Part shown: piece by piece, positions 8,528 through 17,745 of the stretch
Layout: each line of letters begins with the position of its first letter
Position numbering within the stretch: the stretch's first letter is position 1
Assembly (NCBI GenBank): GCA_028866275.1
Contig: JAGWIK010000007.1
Location: 1 to 64,000, forward strand
Direction of reading: 5' to 3'
DNA length: 64,000 bases
From: Alphaproteobacteria bacterium
GTDB taxonomy: Bacteria; Pseudomonadota; Alphaproteobacteria; UBA9219
The notes under the pieces: model-generated
The model's input: only the letters and a program-made list of their open reading frames with translations
Database searches by the model: none
What the model was told of the DNA's origin: nothing
Made by a program: the position numbers and the translations under genes

Positions 8528-11500
8528 ATGACCCAACCCGCCGTTTTCGATATCGACGCCCGCCTTGCCGCCGTGGCCGCTTTATGCCGCGCCGACGAAA
8601 AACAATGTCTCGAACAATTGATTCCTGCCGCGCGGCTCGACGCCGCGGCCGCGCAGCATCGTACCGCGCGCGCCGCGGCATGGGTGGAAACCATTCGCCA
8701 TATGCATCGCCCCTCGGTCACCGTGACCGACATGCTGGGACGGTTCGGCCTGACATCGCAGGAAGGGCTGGCTTTGATGTGTCTGGCCGAAGCTTTGCTG
8801 CGCATTCCCGACCGCGCCACGGCCGACGCGCTGATTCGCGATAAATTCGACGCGACCCATTGGGATCGGGCCATGGGCAACGGGATTGCGGGCGGCGACG
8901 CGTCGTGGTCGCTGAACGCCGCCGCGTGGGGGCTGGCTCTGACGGGCAGGGTGATCGGGCTTGACGCGCCGTCCTCGCCGGGGTCGGCCTTGGGCCGGCT
9001 GGTGGCGCGTCTGGGGCAACCTGTCATCCGCGAGGCCATTCGCGCGGCGATGCAATGGATGGCCGATCAATTTGTGATGGGGGAGACGATCGACACGGCC
9101 CTGCATCGCGCGGAACAGGATATGCGCGACGGCGTGCGTTTTTCTTTCGACATGCTGGGCGAGGGCGCGCGCACCGCCGAAGACGCCGCGCGCTATCTGG
9201 CCGATTATGAAAACGCCATCGATGCTATCGCCGCGCATCAGGTGCAGCACGGGTTTCCGCGGCCGTCGGGCATTTCGGTCAAATTATCCGCGCTGCACCC
9301 GCGTTATGAAATGGCGCAACGGGCGCGCGTGATGACGGAACTGGTTCCCCGTCTTGCGGGGTTGTGCGAACGCGCGGCGCGCCACGACATGCCCTTGACG
9401 ATTGATGCCGAGGAAGGCGACAGGCTGTATTTATCGCTGCATGTCGCGGCGGCGTTGATGGAAAAATTGCGCCCCGACGCGTGGCAGGGTCTGGGTTTTG
9501 CCGTGCAGGCCTATGACAAACGCGCGCCGGCGGTGATAGATTTTTTTGCCGCGCTGGCCGCCGCCCATAACCGCCGCCTTCATGTGCGTCTGGTCAAAGG
9601 CGCGTACTGGGACACGGAAATCAAACGCGCGCAGGAACGCGGGCTCGACGATTTTTATGTCTATACCCGCAAGGTAAACACGGACATTTCCTATATGGCG
9701 TGCGCCCGGCGTTTGCTGGGCCATCGCGCATGGGTCAACCCGTGGTTCGGCACGCACAACGCGTTGACCGCCGCGCATATCGCCGAACTGGCGGGCGACG
9801 ATGTGGGGCGCGTCGAATTCCAACGCCTGCACGGCATGGGCGACGAACTGCATGGCACCATGCGCCGCGAAGGATTGAAATCCTGTGTTTACGCGCCGGT
9901 CGGCCAGCATGATGTTCTGCTGGGCTATCTCGTGCGCCGCATATTGGAAAACGGCGCGAACGGATCGTTCGTGCATCGCATGTTCGACCCGTCCGTGCCG
10001 GTTGCCGACCTCACATCCGACCCCGTGCGCGACTGTCTGTCGCAGGACGATGTCCGCCATCCTGCCGTCAAACGTCCGGCGGATTTGTTCGCGCCGCAGC
10101 GTCGCAATTCCGCGGGCGTCGAACTGGCCGACCCGTTCGTCACCGACCCCCTGCTGGCCGACATCGCGCGGTTCAAACGGGAATCCTTGCCAAAATCTGC
10201 CTGTGATGTCGACGCGTCATTTGCCAAAGCGCGTGAAGCATTCGCGGCCTGGGCGCGAATGCCGGTCGATGCCCGTGCGGCATGTCTTGAAGAACTGGCC
10301 GACGCGCTGGAGACCAACCGCGCCGCGTTGATGGCTTTGATGATACAGGAAGGCGGCAAATGCATTCCCGACGCGCTGGGCGAAGTGCGCGAGGCGGCGG
10401 ATTTCTGCCGTTATTACGCGATGCGCGCGCGCATCGATTTTGCGCGTATCGACCTGCCCGGCCCGACGGGGGAACATAATTACATGCGCCTGACGGGGCG
10501 CGGCGTGTTCGTGTGCATCAGCCCGTGGAATTTCCCGCTGGCCATTTTTCTGGGGCAAATCGCGGCGGCGTTGGTCGCGGGCAATGCGGTCATCGCCAAA
10601 CCCGCGCCGCAAACGCCGGAAATCGCGCTGTTCGCCGCGCGGCTGGCCTACGAATGCGGCATCCCGCGCGATGCGTTTCAGGTCGTGCGCGGGGGTGCGG
10701 ATATCGGCGCGGCTCTGGTCGCGCATCCGCATGTCGCGGGCGTGGCCTTTACGGGGTCATGCGCGGCGGCGCGCGCCATTAACCGCGCGCTGGCGGCCAA
10801 AGACGGGCCCATCGTGCCCCTGATCGCCGAAACCGGCGGCCAGAACGCCTTGATCGTCGATAATTCCGCCTTGCCGGAACAGGTAGTGGATGATGTCGTC
10901 ACCAGCGCGTTTCGTTCGGCGGGGCAACGTTGTTCGGCGTTGCGCCTTTTGTGCCTGCCCGAAGAAACGGCGGACAAAATTGTCGCGATGCTGAAAGGCG
11001 CGATGCGCGAATTGGTCGTCGGCGATCCGGCGAATCTGTCGACCGATGTCGGGCCGGTGATCGACGCGACCGCCAAGGCGCGGCTCCTGGCGCATGTCGA
11101 ACGGTTGAGGCGCGACGCGCGCGAAATCATGACCGTGCCCGTTGCCGTGCCGGGCCATTTCGTCGCGCCGCAAGCGTGGGAAATCCCGTCCGTTTCATTC
11201 CTGACCGACGAAGTGTTCGGCCCCATCCTGCACATCGTGCGTTATCAAACAGAAGACCAGGCCGCGCTGATCGACCGCATCAACGCGACCGGTTTCGGGT
11301 TGACGGGCGGCATTCACAGCCGCGTGGGCGACGCCGTAACCCGTGTCGAAGCCGCGCTTCATGTCGGCAATTTCTATGTCAACCGGTCGCTGATCGGCGC
11401 CGTGGTGGGCGTGCAGCCTTTCGGCGGCGAAGGCCTGTCCGGCACGGGGCCAAAGGCCGGCGGGCCGCACTACCTGCCGCGCTTCGCATCCGAACGCGTA

Positions 11501-11563
11501 ACCTCGGTCAATACCACGGCCGCAGGCGGCAACGCCTCGCTGTTGGCGGCAGCATCCGAATAG
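8528..11563 (+). CDS. putA: Bifunctional proline dehydrogenase / L-glutamate gamma-semialdehyde dehydrogenase
   Basis: PutA oxidises proline to glutamate, passing electrons to the membrane quinone pool through FAD and then to NAD. The 1011-residue protein lacks the N-terminal ribbon-helix-helix repressor domain of E. coli PutA. The proline dehydrogenase barrel (about 150-490) shows MPLTIDAEEGDRL, VRLVKGAYWDTEIKRAQ and GTHNALTAAHIAEL. The aldehyde dehydrogenase (about 540-990) shows SPWNFPLAIFLGQIAAALVAGN, FTGS, AETGGQNA and the catalytic cysteine in SAGQRCSALR. The catalytic-only, type-A-like length means it cannot repress its own gene. It is convergent with sspB, with 2 bp between stops. Confidence 0.95.
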   Translation: MTQPAVFDIDARLAAVAALCRADEKQCLEQLIPAARLDAAAAQHRTARAAAWVETIRHMHRPSVTVTDMLGRFGLTSQEGLALMCLAEALLRIPDRATADALIRDKFDATHWDRAMGNGIAGGDASWSLNAAAWGLALTGRVIGLDAPSSPGSALGRLVARLGQPVIREAIRAAMQWMADQFVMGETIDTALHRAEQDMRDGVRFSFDMLGEGARTAEDAARYLADYENAIDAIAAHQVQHGFPRPSGISVKLSALHPRYEMAQRARVMTELVPRLAGLCERAARHDMPLTIDAEEGDRLYLSLHVAAALMEKLRPDAWQGLGFAVQAYDKRAPAVIDFFAALAAAHNRRLHVRLVKGAYWDTEIKRAQERGLDDFYVYTRKVNTDISYMACARRLLGHRAWVNPWFGTHNALTAAHIAELAGDDVGRVEFQRLHGMGDELHGTMRREGLKSCVYAPVGQHDVLLGYLVRRILENGANGSFVHRMFDPSVPVADLTSDPVRDCLSQDDVRHPAVKRPADLFAPQRRNSAGVELADPFVTDPLLADIARFKRESLPKSACDVDASFAKAREAFAAWARMPVDARAACLEELADALETNRAALMALMIQEGGKCIPDALGEVREAADFCRYYAMRARIDFARIDLPGPTGEHNYMRLTGRGVFVCISPWNFPLAIFLGQIAAALVAGNAVIAKPAPQTPEIALFAARLAYECGIPRDAFQVVRGGADIGAALVAHPHVAGVAFTGSCAAARAINRALAAKDGPIVPLIAETGGQNALIVDNSALPEQVVDDVVTSAFRSAGQRCSALRLLCLPEETADKIVAMLKGAMRELVVGDPANLSTDVGPVIDATAKARLLAHVERLRRDAREIMTVPVAVPGHFVAPQAWEIPSVSFLTDEVFGPILHIVRYQTEDQAALIDRINATGFGLTGGIHSRVGDAVTRVEAALHVGNFYVNRSLIGAVVGVQPFGGEGLSGTGPKAGGPHYLPRFASERVTSVNTTAAGGNASLLAAASE

Positions 11564-11565
11564 GC

Positions 11566-12033
11566 TTATTTCTTGCGGAATTTGTCGAGGCTGATGATCT
11601 CGCCGCGCTTTTCGTCGCTTTCCTTGTCCCCGTCCTTGTCGCCGTCGGGGGGCGGGGGCGTGTCGTCGTCTTCGTCGTCGCCGGTCTGGAATTGCAAGGC
11701 GAAATTGACCGAAGGGTCGGCGAAAGTCGTGATCGATTCAATCGGCACGACAAGGTTTTCCTTGATGTTGTTAAAGCTCAGCGTGACATGGATGCAGTCG
11801 TTTTCGATTTTCAGTCCGAAAAACTGGTATTGCAGCACAATCGTCATTTCGTCGGGATATTGCTGGCGCAAATGGTCGGGGACTTTGACGCCGGGAAATT
11901 TGGTCGCAAAAGTGATGTAAAAATGATGATCACCGGGCAACCCGTCGCGCGCGACGGATTCCAGCGTTTCGCGCACGACATCGCGCAACGCGGCTTCGAT
12001 CATCAGGTCATAGCGGAGCAAATCTTCGGACAT
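11566..12033 (-). CDS. sspB: SspB-family ClpXP adaptor
   Basis: SspB tethers ssrA-tagged proteins to ClpX for degradation. The 155-residue protein matches the alphaproteobacterial SspB type. The folded domain (LRYDLMIEAALRDVVRETL to about residue 115, with FYITFATKFPGV and IVLQYQFFGLKI) is followed by an acidic, proline-rich flexible linker. A C-terminal tail (ISLDKFRKK) serves in the family as the ClpX-binding motif. Downstream on the same strand as the tmRNA gene at 12167-12478, it sits next to the gene encoding the tag it should bind. A separate promoter in 12034-12166 is likely. Confidence 0.9.
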   Translation of the reverse strand: MSEDLLRYDLMIEAALRDVVRETLESVARDGLPGDHHFYITFATKFPGVKVPDHLRQQYPDEMTIVLQYQFFGLKIENDCIHVTLSFNNIKENLVVPIESITTFADPSVNFALQFQTGDDEDDDTPPPPDGDKDGDKESDEKRGEIISLDKFRKK

Positions 12034-12166
12034 AACACGGCAAAAAGGCTAGAGGATAAAACAAAGGCCGCGCCGCAGCACCGCGCCCTTCATGCAAAAC
12101 TAGAGGGCATGGCCGCAAAAGCCAAGCCTAAAAGAACAAGCGCATGCGCCGCCGCAAAGGAAAAGA

Positions 12167-12478
12167 TTGGGGGGCTTCTGTTGCCCGGCGCCCCCCGGGC
12201 CGCGATCAAGTGCTAACTACCTTACTTCCGCGATGCGGACATTAGGCAGCGATAGCAACATTGCTCATGTCAACATTGTCGTTGGCATTTATCAAAATGA
12301 CCCGATAACGGCGGAATCATGCCGGGCAAAAACCATGTCTTTATCACGCGCGTCGATCCTGTTTCGCCCCCGTCTTGTGACCCGCCGCACGGGTCGCAGG
12401 GTGGAGGCGCCGGGTACCGCCCCCGGGTCCGCAGCGTCTATTCCACAAGGCGTTTATCGCCATAGCCAGTGAACTGGC
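12167..12478 (-). ncRNA. ssrA: Two-piece (permuted) tmRNA, ssrA
   Basis: Read on the minus strand, the acceptor RNA comes first (about 12478-12400). It contains GTGGAATAGACGCTGCGGAC, a T-stem CCGGG/CCCGG and the 3' acceptor strand CGCCTCC plus ACC (12409-12400). A short intervening segment follows (12399-12372), then the coding RNA from 12371, starting GGGGGCGAAACAGGATCGACG. The 5' GGGGGCG (12371-12365) pairs base for base (one G-U) with CGCCTCC, closing the acceptor stem. The tag frame is at 12286-12242. The coding RNA ends in an H-type pseudoknot: CCCGG/CCGGG with GGGGC/GCCCC, near 12200-12170. This order is the circular permutation known from alphaproteobacteria. The T-loop (GGCGGTA) is not the canonical TTCRANN. 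Confidence 0.93.
12242..12286 (-). other. tmRNA proteolysis-tag reading frame
   Basis: The resume codon GCC at 12286-12284 begins the frame that reads ANDNVDMSNVAIAA and stops at TAA (12244-12242). With the alanine carried by the charged acceptor RNA the added tag would be AANDNVDMSNVAIAA. The AND start (SspB contact) and the hydrophobic AA end (ClpX contact) match the known alphaproteobacterial tag AANDNFAEEFAVAA at both ends; the middle differs. Confidence 0.93.
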
Positions 12479-12484
12479 AAAGCC

Positions 12485-12490
12485 ATTGTA
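12485..12490 (-). promoter_or_regulatory. -10 element of the tmRNA promoter
   Basis: TACAAT lies 7 bases before the predicted 5' end of the acceptor RNA, within GCTACAATGG on the minus strand. No good -35 hexamer is visible at 17 bp; that region is T-rich. Confidence 0.55.
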
Positions 12491-12561
12491 GCACAGCGTT
12501 GGTTAAGAAAAAAACAGGGTTTTATGGCTTTGTTTTCAGGCGGTCTGACGACGCAAACCCT

Positions 12562-13548
12562 TTAAATCGGCTCGTTTTCGCCGACCCTGTGGCTGTGGGC
12601 CATGATCTCCAGCGCGTCGGCCAGTTCGGGCTGTTTGCGCATCACGGCGGCTTCGCCTTCGTGAATGGCTTCCTCGGCGCGGTCGAATTCCAACAATCCG
12701 AAATGGCCCAGCCGCGGCGCGATATGCACGTCGGGCGGGTCGCCGGCCAGGCGCGAACGGGTGATGCGGTCCTGCATGATGTTTAGCGACGACGTCATGA
12801 CGCCGAACACGCTGGGCCCGTCATAATCGCGATGGAAAACGCGGCGCGTGATGGTATCCATCAAAGACAGTTTTTCATGTTCGCCGTTTTCTTCCAGAAA
12901 TTTCAGCATGTCGAAACCGGCCGCGGTGGGAATGGTGGAATCGCGGCGGCGCGACTTGCCGATCATATCGGCGTTCAGATTGACGGCAATGACCATGTCG
13001 GCGCCCAAAGCGCGGCACGCCGCCACGGGCAGGGGGCACACCAGCGCGCCGTCGGCCAGCCACCGCGTGCCGATTTTCACCGGCGGGAAAATGCCGGGCA
13101 GGGAAAAAGACGCGCGCATCGCCTCCACCATATCGCCGGTCTGCAGCCAGATTTCATGGCCGGTGACAAGGTCGGTTGTCATGGCGGCATAAGGGATGCC
13201 GTGATCTTCGATTCGCGCATGGCCCAGATATTTGCGCATTTCGTCGACCAGCTTGTTGCCGCCGATCAGCCCGCCATGGCGCAACCGCATGTCCAGATAG
13301 CTGATGATCTTGCGCTTGTTCAGGCTGCGCGCCCAGTCTTCAAGCGAGTCGAGACGCCCCGCCATATAGCAGCCGCCCGCCAGCGCGCCGACCGAACAAC
13401 CCGTAATAACGTCGAATTCAAAGCCCAATTTGCGCAAAGCGCGGATAGCCCCGATATGGGCCCAGCCGCGCGCCATGCCGCTGCTTAAAGCCAGCCCGAC
13501 CTTGCGGCGTTTGGGGGGCGATACGGGCGGTGTGACGGCATCCATCAT
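12562..13548 (-). CDS. Patatin-like phospholipase (RssA/NTE family)
   Basis: This is a predicted serine esterase of 328 residues. The oxyanion loop is LALSSGMARGWAHIG near residue 18, the nucleophile elbow GCSVG near residue 50, and the catalytic Asp is in LADGALVCPLP near 168, giving the Ser-Asp dyad of patatins. The glycine-rich loop is SSGMARG rather than the usual GGGGARG, as in RssA/YchK-type proteins. No signal peptide is seen, so it is cytoplasmic or peripheral. The lipid substrate is unknown. It lies between tmRNA and an MsbA-like exporter and is divergent from the latter. Confidence 0.88.
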   Translation of the reverse strand: MMDAVTPPVSPPKRRKVGLALSSGMARGWAHIGAIRALRKLGFEFDVITGCSVGALAGGCYMAGRLDSLEDWARSLNKRKIISYLDMRLRHGGLIGGNKLVDEMRKYLGHARIEDHGIPYAAMTTDLVTGHEIWLQTGDMVEAMRASFSLPGIFPPVKIGTRWLADGALVCPLPVAACRALGADMVIAVNLNADMIGKSRRRDSTIPTAAGFDMLKFLEENGEHEKLSLMDTITRRVFHRDYDGPSVFGVMTSSLNIMQDRITRSRLAGDPPDVHIAPRLGHFGLLEFDRAEEAIHEGEAAVMRKQPELADALEIMAHSHRVGENEPI

Positions 13549-13641
13549 AACGTTCCAGACCTTAAAGACGGGCTTTTCAATTGCGCTCTAATCTTTATGA
13601 TAGCGCGGACTCTTTAACAATCCTTTAGAAAATCAAGCCGC

Positions 13642-15429
13642 GTGACCGAACAAAATACAGCAACATCCAATCTTGCCATGCTGCAGCGCGGCAAGACTCA
13701 TAATTCGTGGGCGTTGCTTAAACGTCTGATCACGTCCTATTTGCGGCCGCACAAAAACATATTCATCGCGGCGATGGGGTTCATGGCCGTCGCGGCGTCG
13801 ATGCGCGCCGCTTTTGCCAATATGTTGCAGATGATAACCGACGCGCTCGTCAAATTGCCGGGGCAGGCGCATATGATCAAGCTGGCGGGCATCGTCATCG
13901 GCATTTTTCTGGTGCGCGGCATCATGGCGTGGCTGCACACCGTTTTTTTGAACCGCGTCGGGCAACGCATCGTCGCCACGGTGCAACAGGAAATGTGCGG
14001 CCATTTGTTGCGCAGCGATCTGGCCTTCTTCCACGACAATCCGTCGGGATCGCTGGTGTCGCGGGTGACCAACGATGTCGGCATCATGCGGCAGGCGGTC
14101 AATGAATGCCTGCTGAATTCGTTCCGCGGCGGGCTTGAATTGATCTCGCTGATCGGGGTGATGATCTATCAGGACTGGCAATTATCGTTGATCGCCGTTC
14201 TGGTTTTTCCGGTCACCGCGCTTTATGTCGGGCGCATGGGCAAACGCATCCGCAAGGTCGCGTCGAACACGCAGAATGTCACCGGCAATCTTGCCGCGCG
14301 TCTGAACCAGACTTTTCAAGGCATCCGCCATGTCAAAGCCTATGGCAATGAAGGGCTGGAAATCGCGCGGGTCGGCGACATTACCGAGAATATCTATAAA
14401 TTATCGCTGAAATCCGTGGGCATCGGCGCGGCCACCGGCCCGGTGATGGAAATTCTCAGCAGCATCGTCGTCGCGGGTTTGATGAATTACGGCTACTGGC
14501 AGGTCGAACATCATCTCAACACGCCGGGCAATCTCGTCGCCTTTATCACGGCGTTTCTGCTGGCCTATGACCCGATGAAGCGCATGGGACGCGTCAACAC
14601 GCAATTACAGTCGGGGCTGGCGGCGGCGGAACGGGTCTTTACCTTGCTGGATGTCGAACCCGGCATCGTCGACGCGCCGCAGGCCCGGAGGATGGATACG
14701 GCGGATTATACCGTCGCGCTGGACGATGTGGTGTTCGCCTATGCCGACGGCACGCGCGCGCTCGACCATCTGTCGATTGCCGTCCCGCAAGGCAAAACGG
14801 TCGCGATTGTCGGCGCGTCGGGGGCGGGCAAATCGACCATTATCAACCTCATCCCGCGTTTTTACGATATCGCGTCGGGCCGGATTACCATCGGCGGCGT
14901 CGATGTCCGCGATGTGACGCTGGCCAGCCTGCGCAGCAAGATCGCGCTGGTCAGTCAGGAAACGGCGTTGTTCGACGACACTATCCGCGCCAACATCGCC
15001 TATGGCCGCCTCGACGCCACCTTGCAGGAAATAGAACAAGCGGCGCAGGCCGCCTTCGCCGACGGCTTTATCCGCACATTGCCGCAAGGCTACGACACGC
15101 AAGTCGGCGAATCCGGCGTCAAGCTGTCGGGCGGCCAGCGCCAACGCATCGCCATCGCGCGCGCGATGCTCCGCAACGCGCCGATCCTGCTGCTTGACGA
15201 AGCGACATCCGCGCTCGACAACGAATCCGAACGCGCGGTGCAGGATGCGTTGAAACGCCTGCAAATCGGGCGTACGACCATTGTGGTGGCGCACCGCCTG
15301 TCGACCATCGTCGATGCCGATATGATTGTGGTTCTGGATCAGGGGCGCGTGGCCGAACAGGGCACGCACGGCGAATTGCTGGCGCGCGGCGGGATTTACG
15401 CGCGGCTTTACGGTATGCAAAGGGAATAA
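13642..15429 (+). CDS. ABC exporter, MsbA-like (permease-ATPase fusion)
   Basis: This is a half-transporter of 595 residues: six transmembrane helices (about 35-310) fused to an ATPase with GASGAGKST (about 390), SGVKLSGGQRQRIAIARA (about 490) and ILLLDEATSALD. The overall pattern is that of MsbA-type lipid A-core flippases, but multidrug exporters look alike. The start is a GTG at 13642; no in-frame ATG is nearby and the N-terminus is soluble. It is followed after 2 bases by an alpha/beta hydrolase gene, so the two form an operon. Confidence 0.88.
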   Translation: MTEQNTATSNLAMLQRGKTHNSWALLKRLITSYLRPHKNIFIAAMGFMAVAASMRAAFANMLQMITDALVKLPGQAHMIKLAGIVIGIFLVRGIMAWLHTVFLNRVGQRIVATVQQEMCGHLLRSDLAFFHDNPSGSLVSRVTNDVGIMRQAVNECLLNSFRGGLELISLIGVMIYQDWQLSLIAVLVFPVTALYVGRMGKRIRKVASNTQNVTGNLAARLNQTFQGIRHVKAYGNEGLEIARVGDITENIYKLSLKSVGIGAATGPVMEILSSIVVAGLMNYGYWQVEHHLNTPGNLVAFITAFLLAYDPMKRMGRVNTQLQSGLAAAERVFTLLDVEPGIVDAPQARRMDTADYTVALDDVVFAYADGTRALDHLSIAVPQGKTVAIVGASGAGKSTIINLIPRFYDIASGRITIGGVDVRDVTLASLRSKIALVSQETALFDDTIRANIAYGRLDATLQEIEQAAQAAFADGFIRTLPQGYDTQVGESGVKLSGGQRQRIAIARAMLRNAPILLLDEATSALDNESERAVQDALKRLQIGRTTIVVAHRLSTIVDADMIVVLDQGRVAEQGTHGELLARGGIYARLYGMQRE

Positions 15430-15431
15430 AC

Positions 15432-16289
15432 ATGAAAAAAATGACGATGCATCATTTCTATCGCCGCGCGGGCGGGTGGATTTTAACGCTGGCGCTGGTC
15501 TATGTCGTCTTCATCGCGTCGCTGTTCGTGATGCAGCGCGATTTGATGTATTTCCCCGACAAAGCGCGTTTTGTGCCCTCGGAATGGGCGCTCAGCGAGA
15601 TGCAGCCGCTGGAAGTGACGACGGAGGACGGCCTGCATCTGACAAGCTGGTATCGCCCCGCGCAGGCGCGCGACAAACTGACCGTGGTCTTTTTTCAGGG
15701 CAATGCCGGCCATCTGGGCTATCGCAATTATAAGGTGCGGCCGTGGCTCGACGCCGGCTATGGCGTGCTGATGGTGGGCTATCGTGGTTTCGGCAATCCG
15801 GGCGAACCGTCCGAGGAAGGGCTTTATATGGATGCCGAAGCCGCCATCAACGCGGTCATCGCCAAGGGCGTGCCCGAAGGCGGATTGGTGTTTTACGGCG
15901 AGTCGATGGGAACCGGGGTCGCCGTTCAAATGGCGACCGAATATGCGGCGGCGGGGCTGGTGCTTGAATCGCCTTATACGTCCGTTCCCGATGTCGGGGC
16001 CGACCGCTATCCTCTGGTTCCGGTGCATTGGCTGTTACGGGACAAATTCGATTCTATCGATAAAATAAAATCCATCCATATGCCGCTTTTGCTGCTGCAC
16101 GGCGAAATGGATCAGGTCGTCCCGATCAAATTCGGCAAGAAACTGTTCGCCGCGGCCAATGAACCCAAGCAAGCCTATTACGTGCCCGATGCCGGACATA
16201 ACAATGTCTATAACCTGAAGGTTCAGCAAATCGTGTTGAATTTCCTCAACAGCCTGCCGACGGATCAATTGCTAAACGCGGCTCATTGA
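15432..16289 (+). CDS. Alpha/beta hydrolase, Bem46-like, membrane-anchored
   Basis: This is a serine hydrolase of 285 residues with one N-terminal membrane anchor (about 17-37). FFQGNAGHLGYR marks the oxyanion region, GESMGTGVA the nucleophile near 160, HGEMDQVVP the acid near 222, and DAGHNNVY the catalytic histidine. The pattern fits the Bem46/ABHD13-type branch of unknown substrate. It begins 2 bases after the ABC exporter and its end overlaps the convergent secreted-protein gene by 7 bp. A second in-frame ATG at 15447 is possible. Confidence 0.88.
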   Translation: MKKMTMHHFYRRAGGWILTLALVYVVFIASLFVMQRDLMYFPDKARFVPSEWALSEMQPLEVTTEDGLHLTSWYRPAQARDKLTVVFFQGNAGHLGYRNYKVRPWLDAGYGVLMVGYRGFGNPGEPSEEGLYMDAEAAINAVIAKGVPEGGLVFYGESMGTGVAVQMATEYAAAGLVLESPYTSVPDVGADRYPLVPVHWLLRDKFDSIDKIKSIHMPLLLLHGEMDQVVPIKFGKKLFAAANEPKQAYYVPDAGHNNVYNLKVQQIVLNFLNSLPTDQLLNAAH

Positions 16290-17125
16290 TAATCGCACCG
16301 CGATGTCGCCGTGCCGTCATAGGTGATGACGAGCTGCTGCGTTTGCCGCGTCGGCGCGGGGCATGAAATGGCTTGCAATGTGATGTCATAACGGCCGCCG
16401 ATTTCGGTCAGGAATCCGGCGTCGTCGGGCAGATGGCCGGCGGTGCACAAAGCCGTCGCGCTCATGAAATATCCCTTGATCGTGCCGTCGTAACGCACGG
16501 CGACTTGTGCGGCATTGCCGCCATTGATGATGGCCGCGCCCTTGCTGGTCTGTACGATGCCGCGCACCGTCAGGATGCAGGATGTGGCGACCTGGTTCTG
16601 GCTGAGGCCGAGTTTGTCGTGAATGGTTTCGACATCCTTCGCGCCGAAAAAAGATTGCCCGCCGATGGAAATTGTCAGGCTGTCGGGCAGGCTCGCCGAT
16701 TGCGCCGCCAGCATCGCCGAAACGTCCGCTTCGTGGATAATGGTGGTCGGCAGCTTGCCGGGGGCAAGGTGGGCGGCTGCGCTTTTGCTGACCGGGGACG
16801 TGACGCTTGGGGTGGCTATCTTGGACAGATCGAACGTGGTCGTTGCCGTGGACGGCACAGGGGTGGAAAGTTCGCCCGCGGACGGCGCGGCGGCAGGTGG
16901 CGCGGCAGGAGACGTTGCGGGGGCTGCCGGCGGTGCCTGCGTTGCCGGTGTCGGGGATGACGCGCTGCCGCCAAGCCCCAGATTGGGAAGCGTCGATGTA
17001 TTGTCGTCGTTTTGCGAAGGCAATAAAACCCCGCCCCATGCCCAGGCCGGACAAGGCGCAAGCGTCGCGACAGCCAGCAAAATGCCGCACAGGGCGGTAT
17101 AGCGGAGAGGTGAAAAAAGGCGCAT
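16283..17125 (-). CDS. Secreted protein of unknown function
   Basis: Not recognised. The 280-residue product begins with a clear signal peptide (RYTALCGILLAVATLAPCPAWA, cleavage near 30). A Pro/Ala/Ser/Thr-rich linker follows (about 55-105), then a compact C-terminal region (about 125-280) with four cysteines (SCILTV, ALCTAG, ISCPAP, SRCDYQ) that could form disulphides. The frame stays open far upstream, but only to 17608 and across the divergent DUF192 gene; the ATG at 17125 that begins the signal peptide is therefore chosen. It is probably periplasmic or surface-exposed. Confidence 0.75.
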   Translation of the reverse strand: MRLFSPLRYTALCGILLAVATLAPCPAWAWGGVLLPSQNDDNTSTLPNLGLGGSASSPTPATQAPPAAPATSPAAPPAAAPSAGELSTPVPSTATTTFDLSKIATPSVTSPVSKSAAAHLAPGKLPTTIIHEADVSAMLAAQSASLPDSLTISIGGQSFFGAKDVETIHDKLGLSQNQVATSCILTVRGIVQTSKGAAIINGGNAAQVAVRYDGTIKGYFMSATALCTAGHLPDDAGFLTEIGGRYDITLQAISCPAPTRQTQQLVITYDGTATSRCDYQ

Positions 17126-17209
17126 AGTGTTGACCTTGCGTTTTGCCCTGTTCAAGATTCGGGGAATCTGGTTAAAAAAGCCATAATTTAATGTCGGATA
17201 GGCAGTCGG

Positions 17210-17704
17210 ATGACCAAGAATACAGGGTTGATTCTCGTCGCGGCGGTTTTGATTGTGGGCGCGCTGCTGTGGACGATGTCGAGCGCGGGCCGTTCGGTCA
17301 TGGGCGCGGCGGCCCGCCCTCAGTTTCAGCATGAAGAATTGACCATAACGCGCCACGACGGCAAGCGTTTTTCTTTCGATGTCGAAATCGCCCGCACGCC
17401 CGACGAACAGGCGTACGGGCTGATGTTCGTGACATCCCTGCCGCATAACGCCGGCATGATCTTTCCCGACAACCCGCCGCGGGTTGTCGCATTCTGGATG
17501 GAAAACACCTATATTCCGCTGGATATGCTGTTCATCAGGCCGGACCATACAATAGGCCGCATCGAAGCCAACGCGCGCCCCATGGATACGACGCCGATTC
17601 CGTCGCAAATGCCGGTGGCGGCCGTTGTCGAAATTAACGGCGGCGAGGCGGCGCGCGACGGAATCGCGGTCGGCGACAGGGTGGATTCGCCGTCTTTGCC
17701 GTGA
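17210..17704 (+). CDS. DUF192 family secreted protein
   Basis: The 164-residue protein has an N-terminal hydrophobic export or anchor segment (about 6-24) and a DUF192 domain: FDVEIARTPDEQAYGLMFV, GMIFPDNPPRVVAFWMENTYIPLDMLFI, and a C-terminal VVEINGGEAARDGIAVGDRV. The family is widespread and mostly uncharacterised. It is divergent from the secreted-protein gene at 17125 (84 bp between starts) and followed after 41 bp by glpX. Confidence 0.9.
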   Translation: MTKNTGLILVAAVLIVGALLWTMSSAGRSVMGAAARPQFQHEELTITRHDGKRFSFDVEIARTPDEQAYGLMFVTSLPHNAGMIFPDNPPRVVAFWMENTYIPLDMLFIRPDHTIGRIEANARPMDTTPIPSQMPVAAVVEINGGEAARDGIAVGDRVDSPSLP

Positions 17705-17745
17705 TAAAGCTTACGCATCCGCACCCTTTCACAGGAAAAACCCAG

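Noticed and set aside
17126..17608. N-terminal extension of the secreted protein gene at 16283-17125
   Set aside because: It would overlap most of the divergent DUF192 gene and would bury a perfect signal peptide at residue 162.
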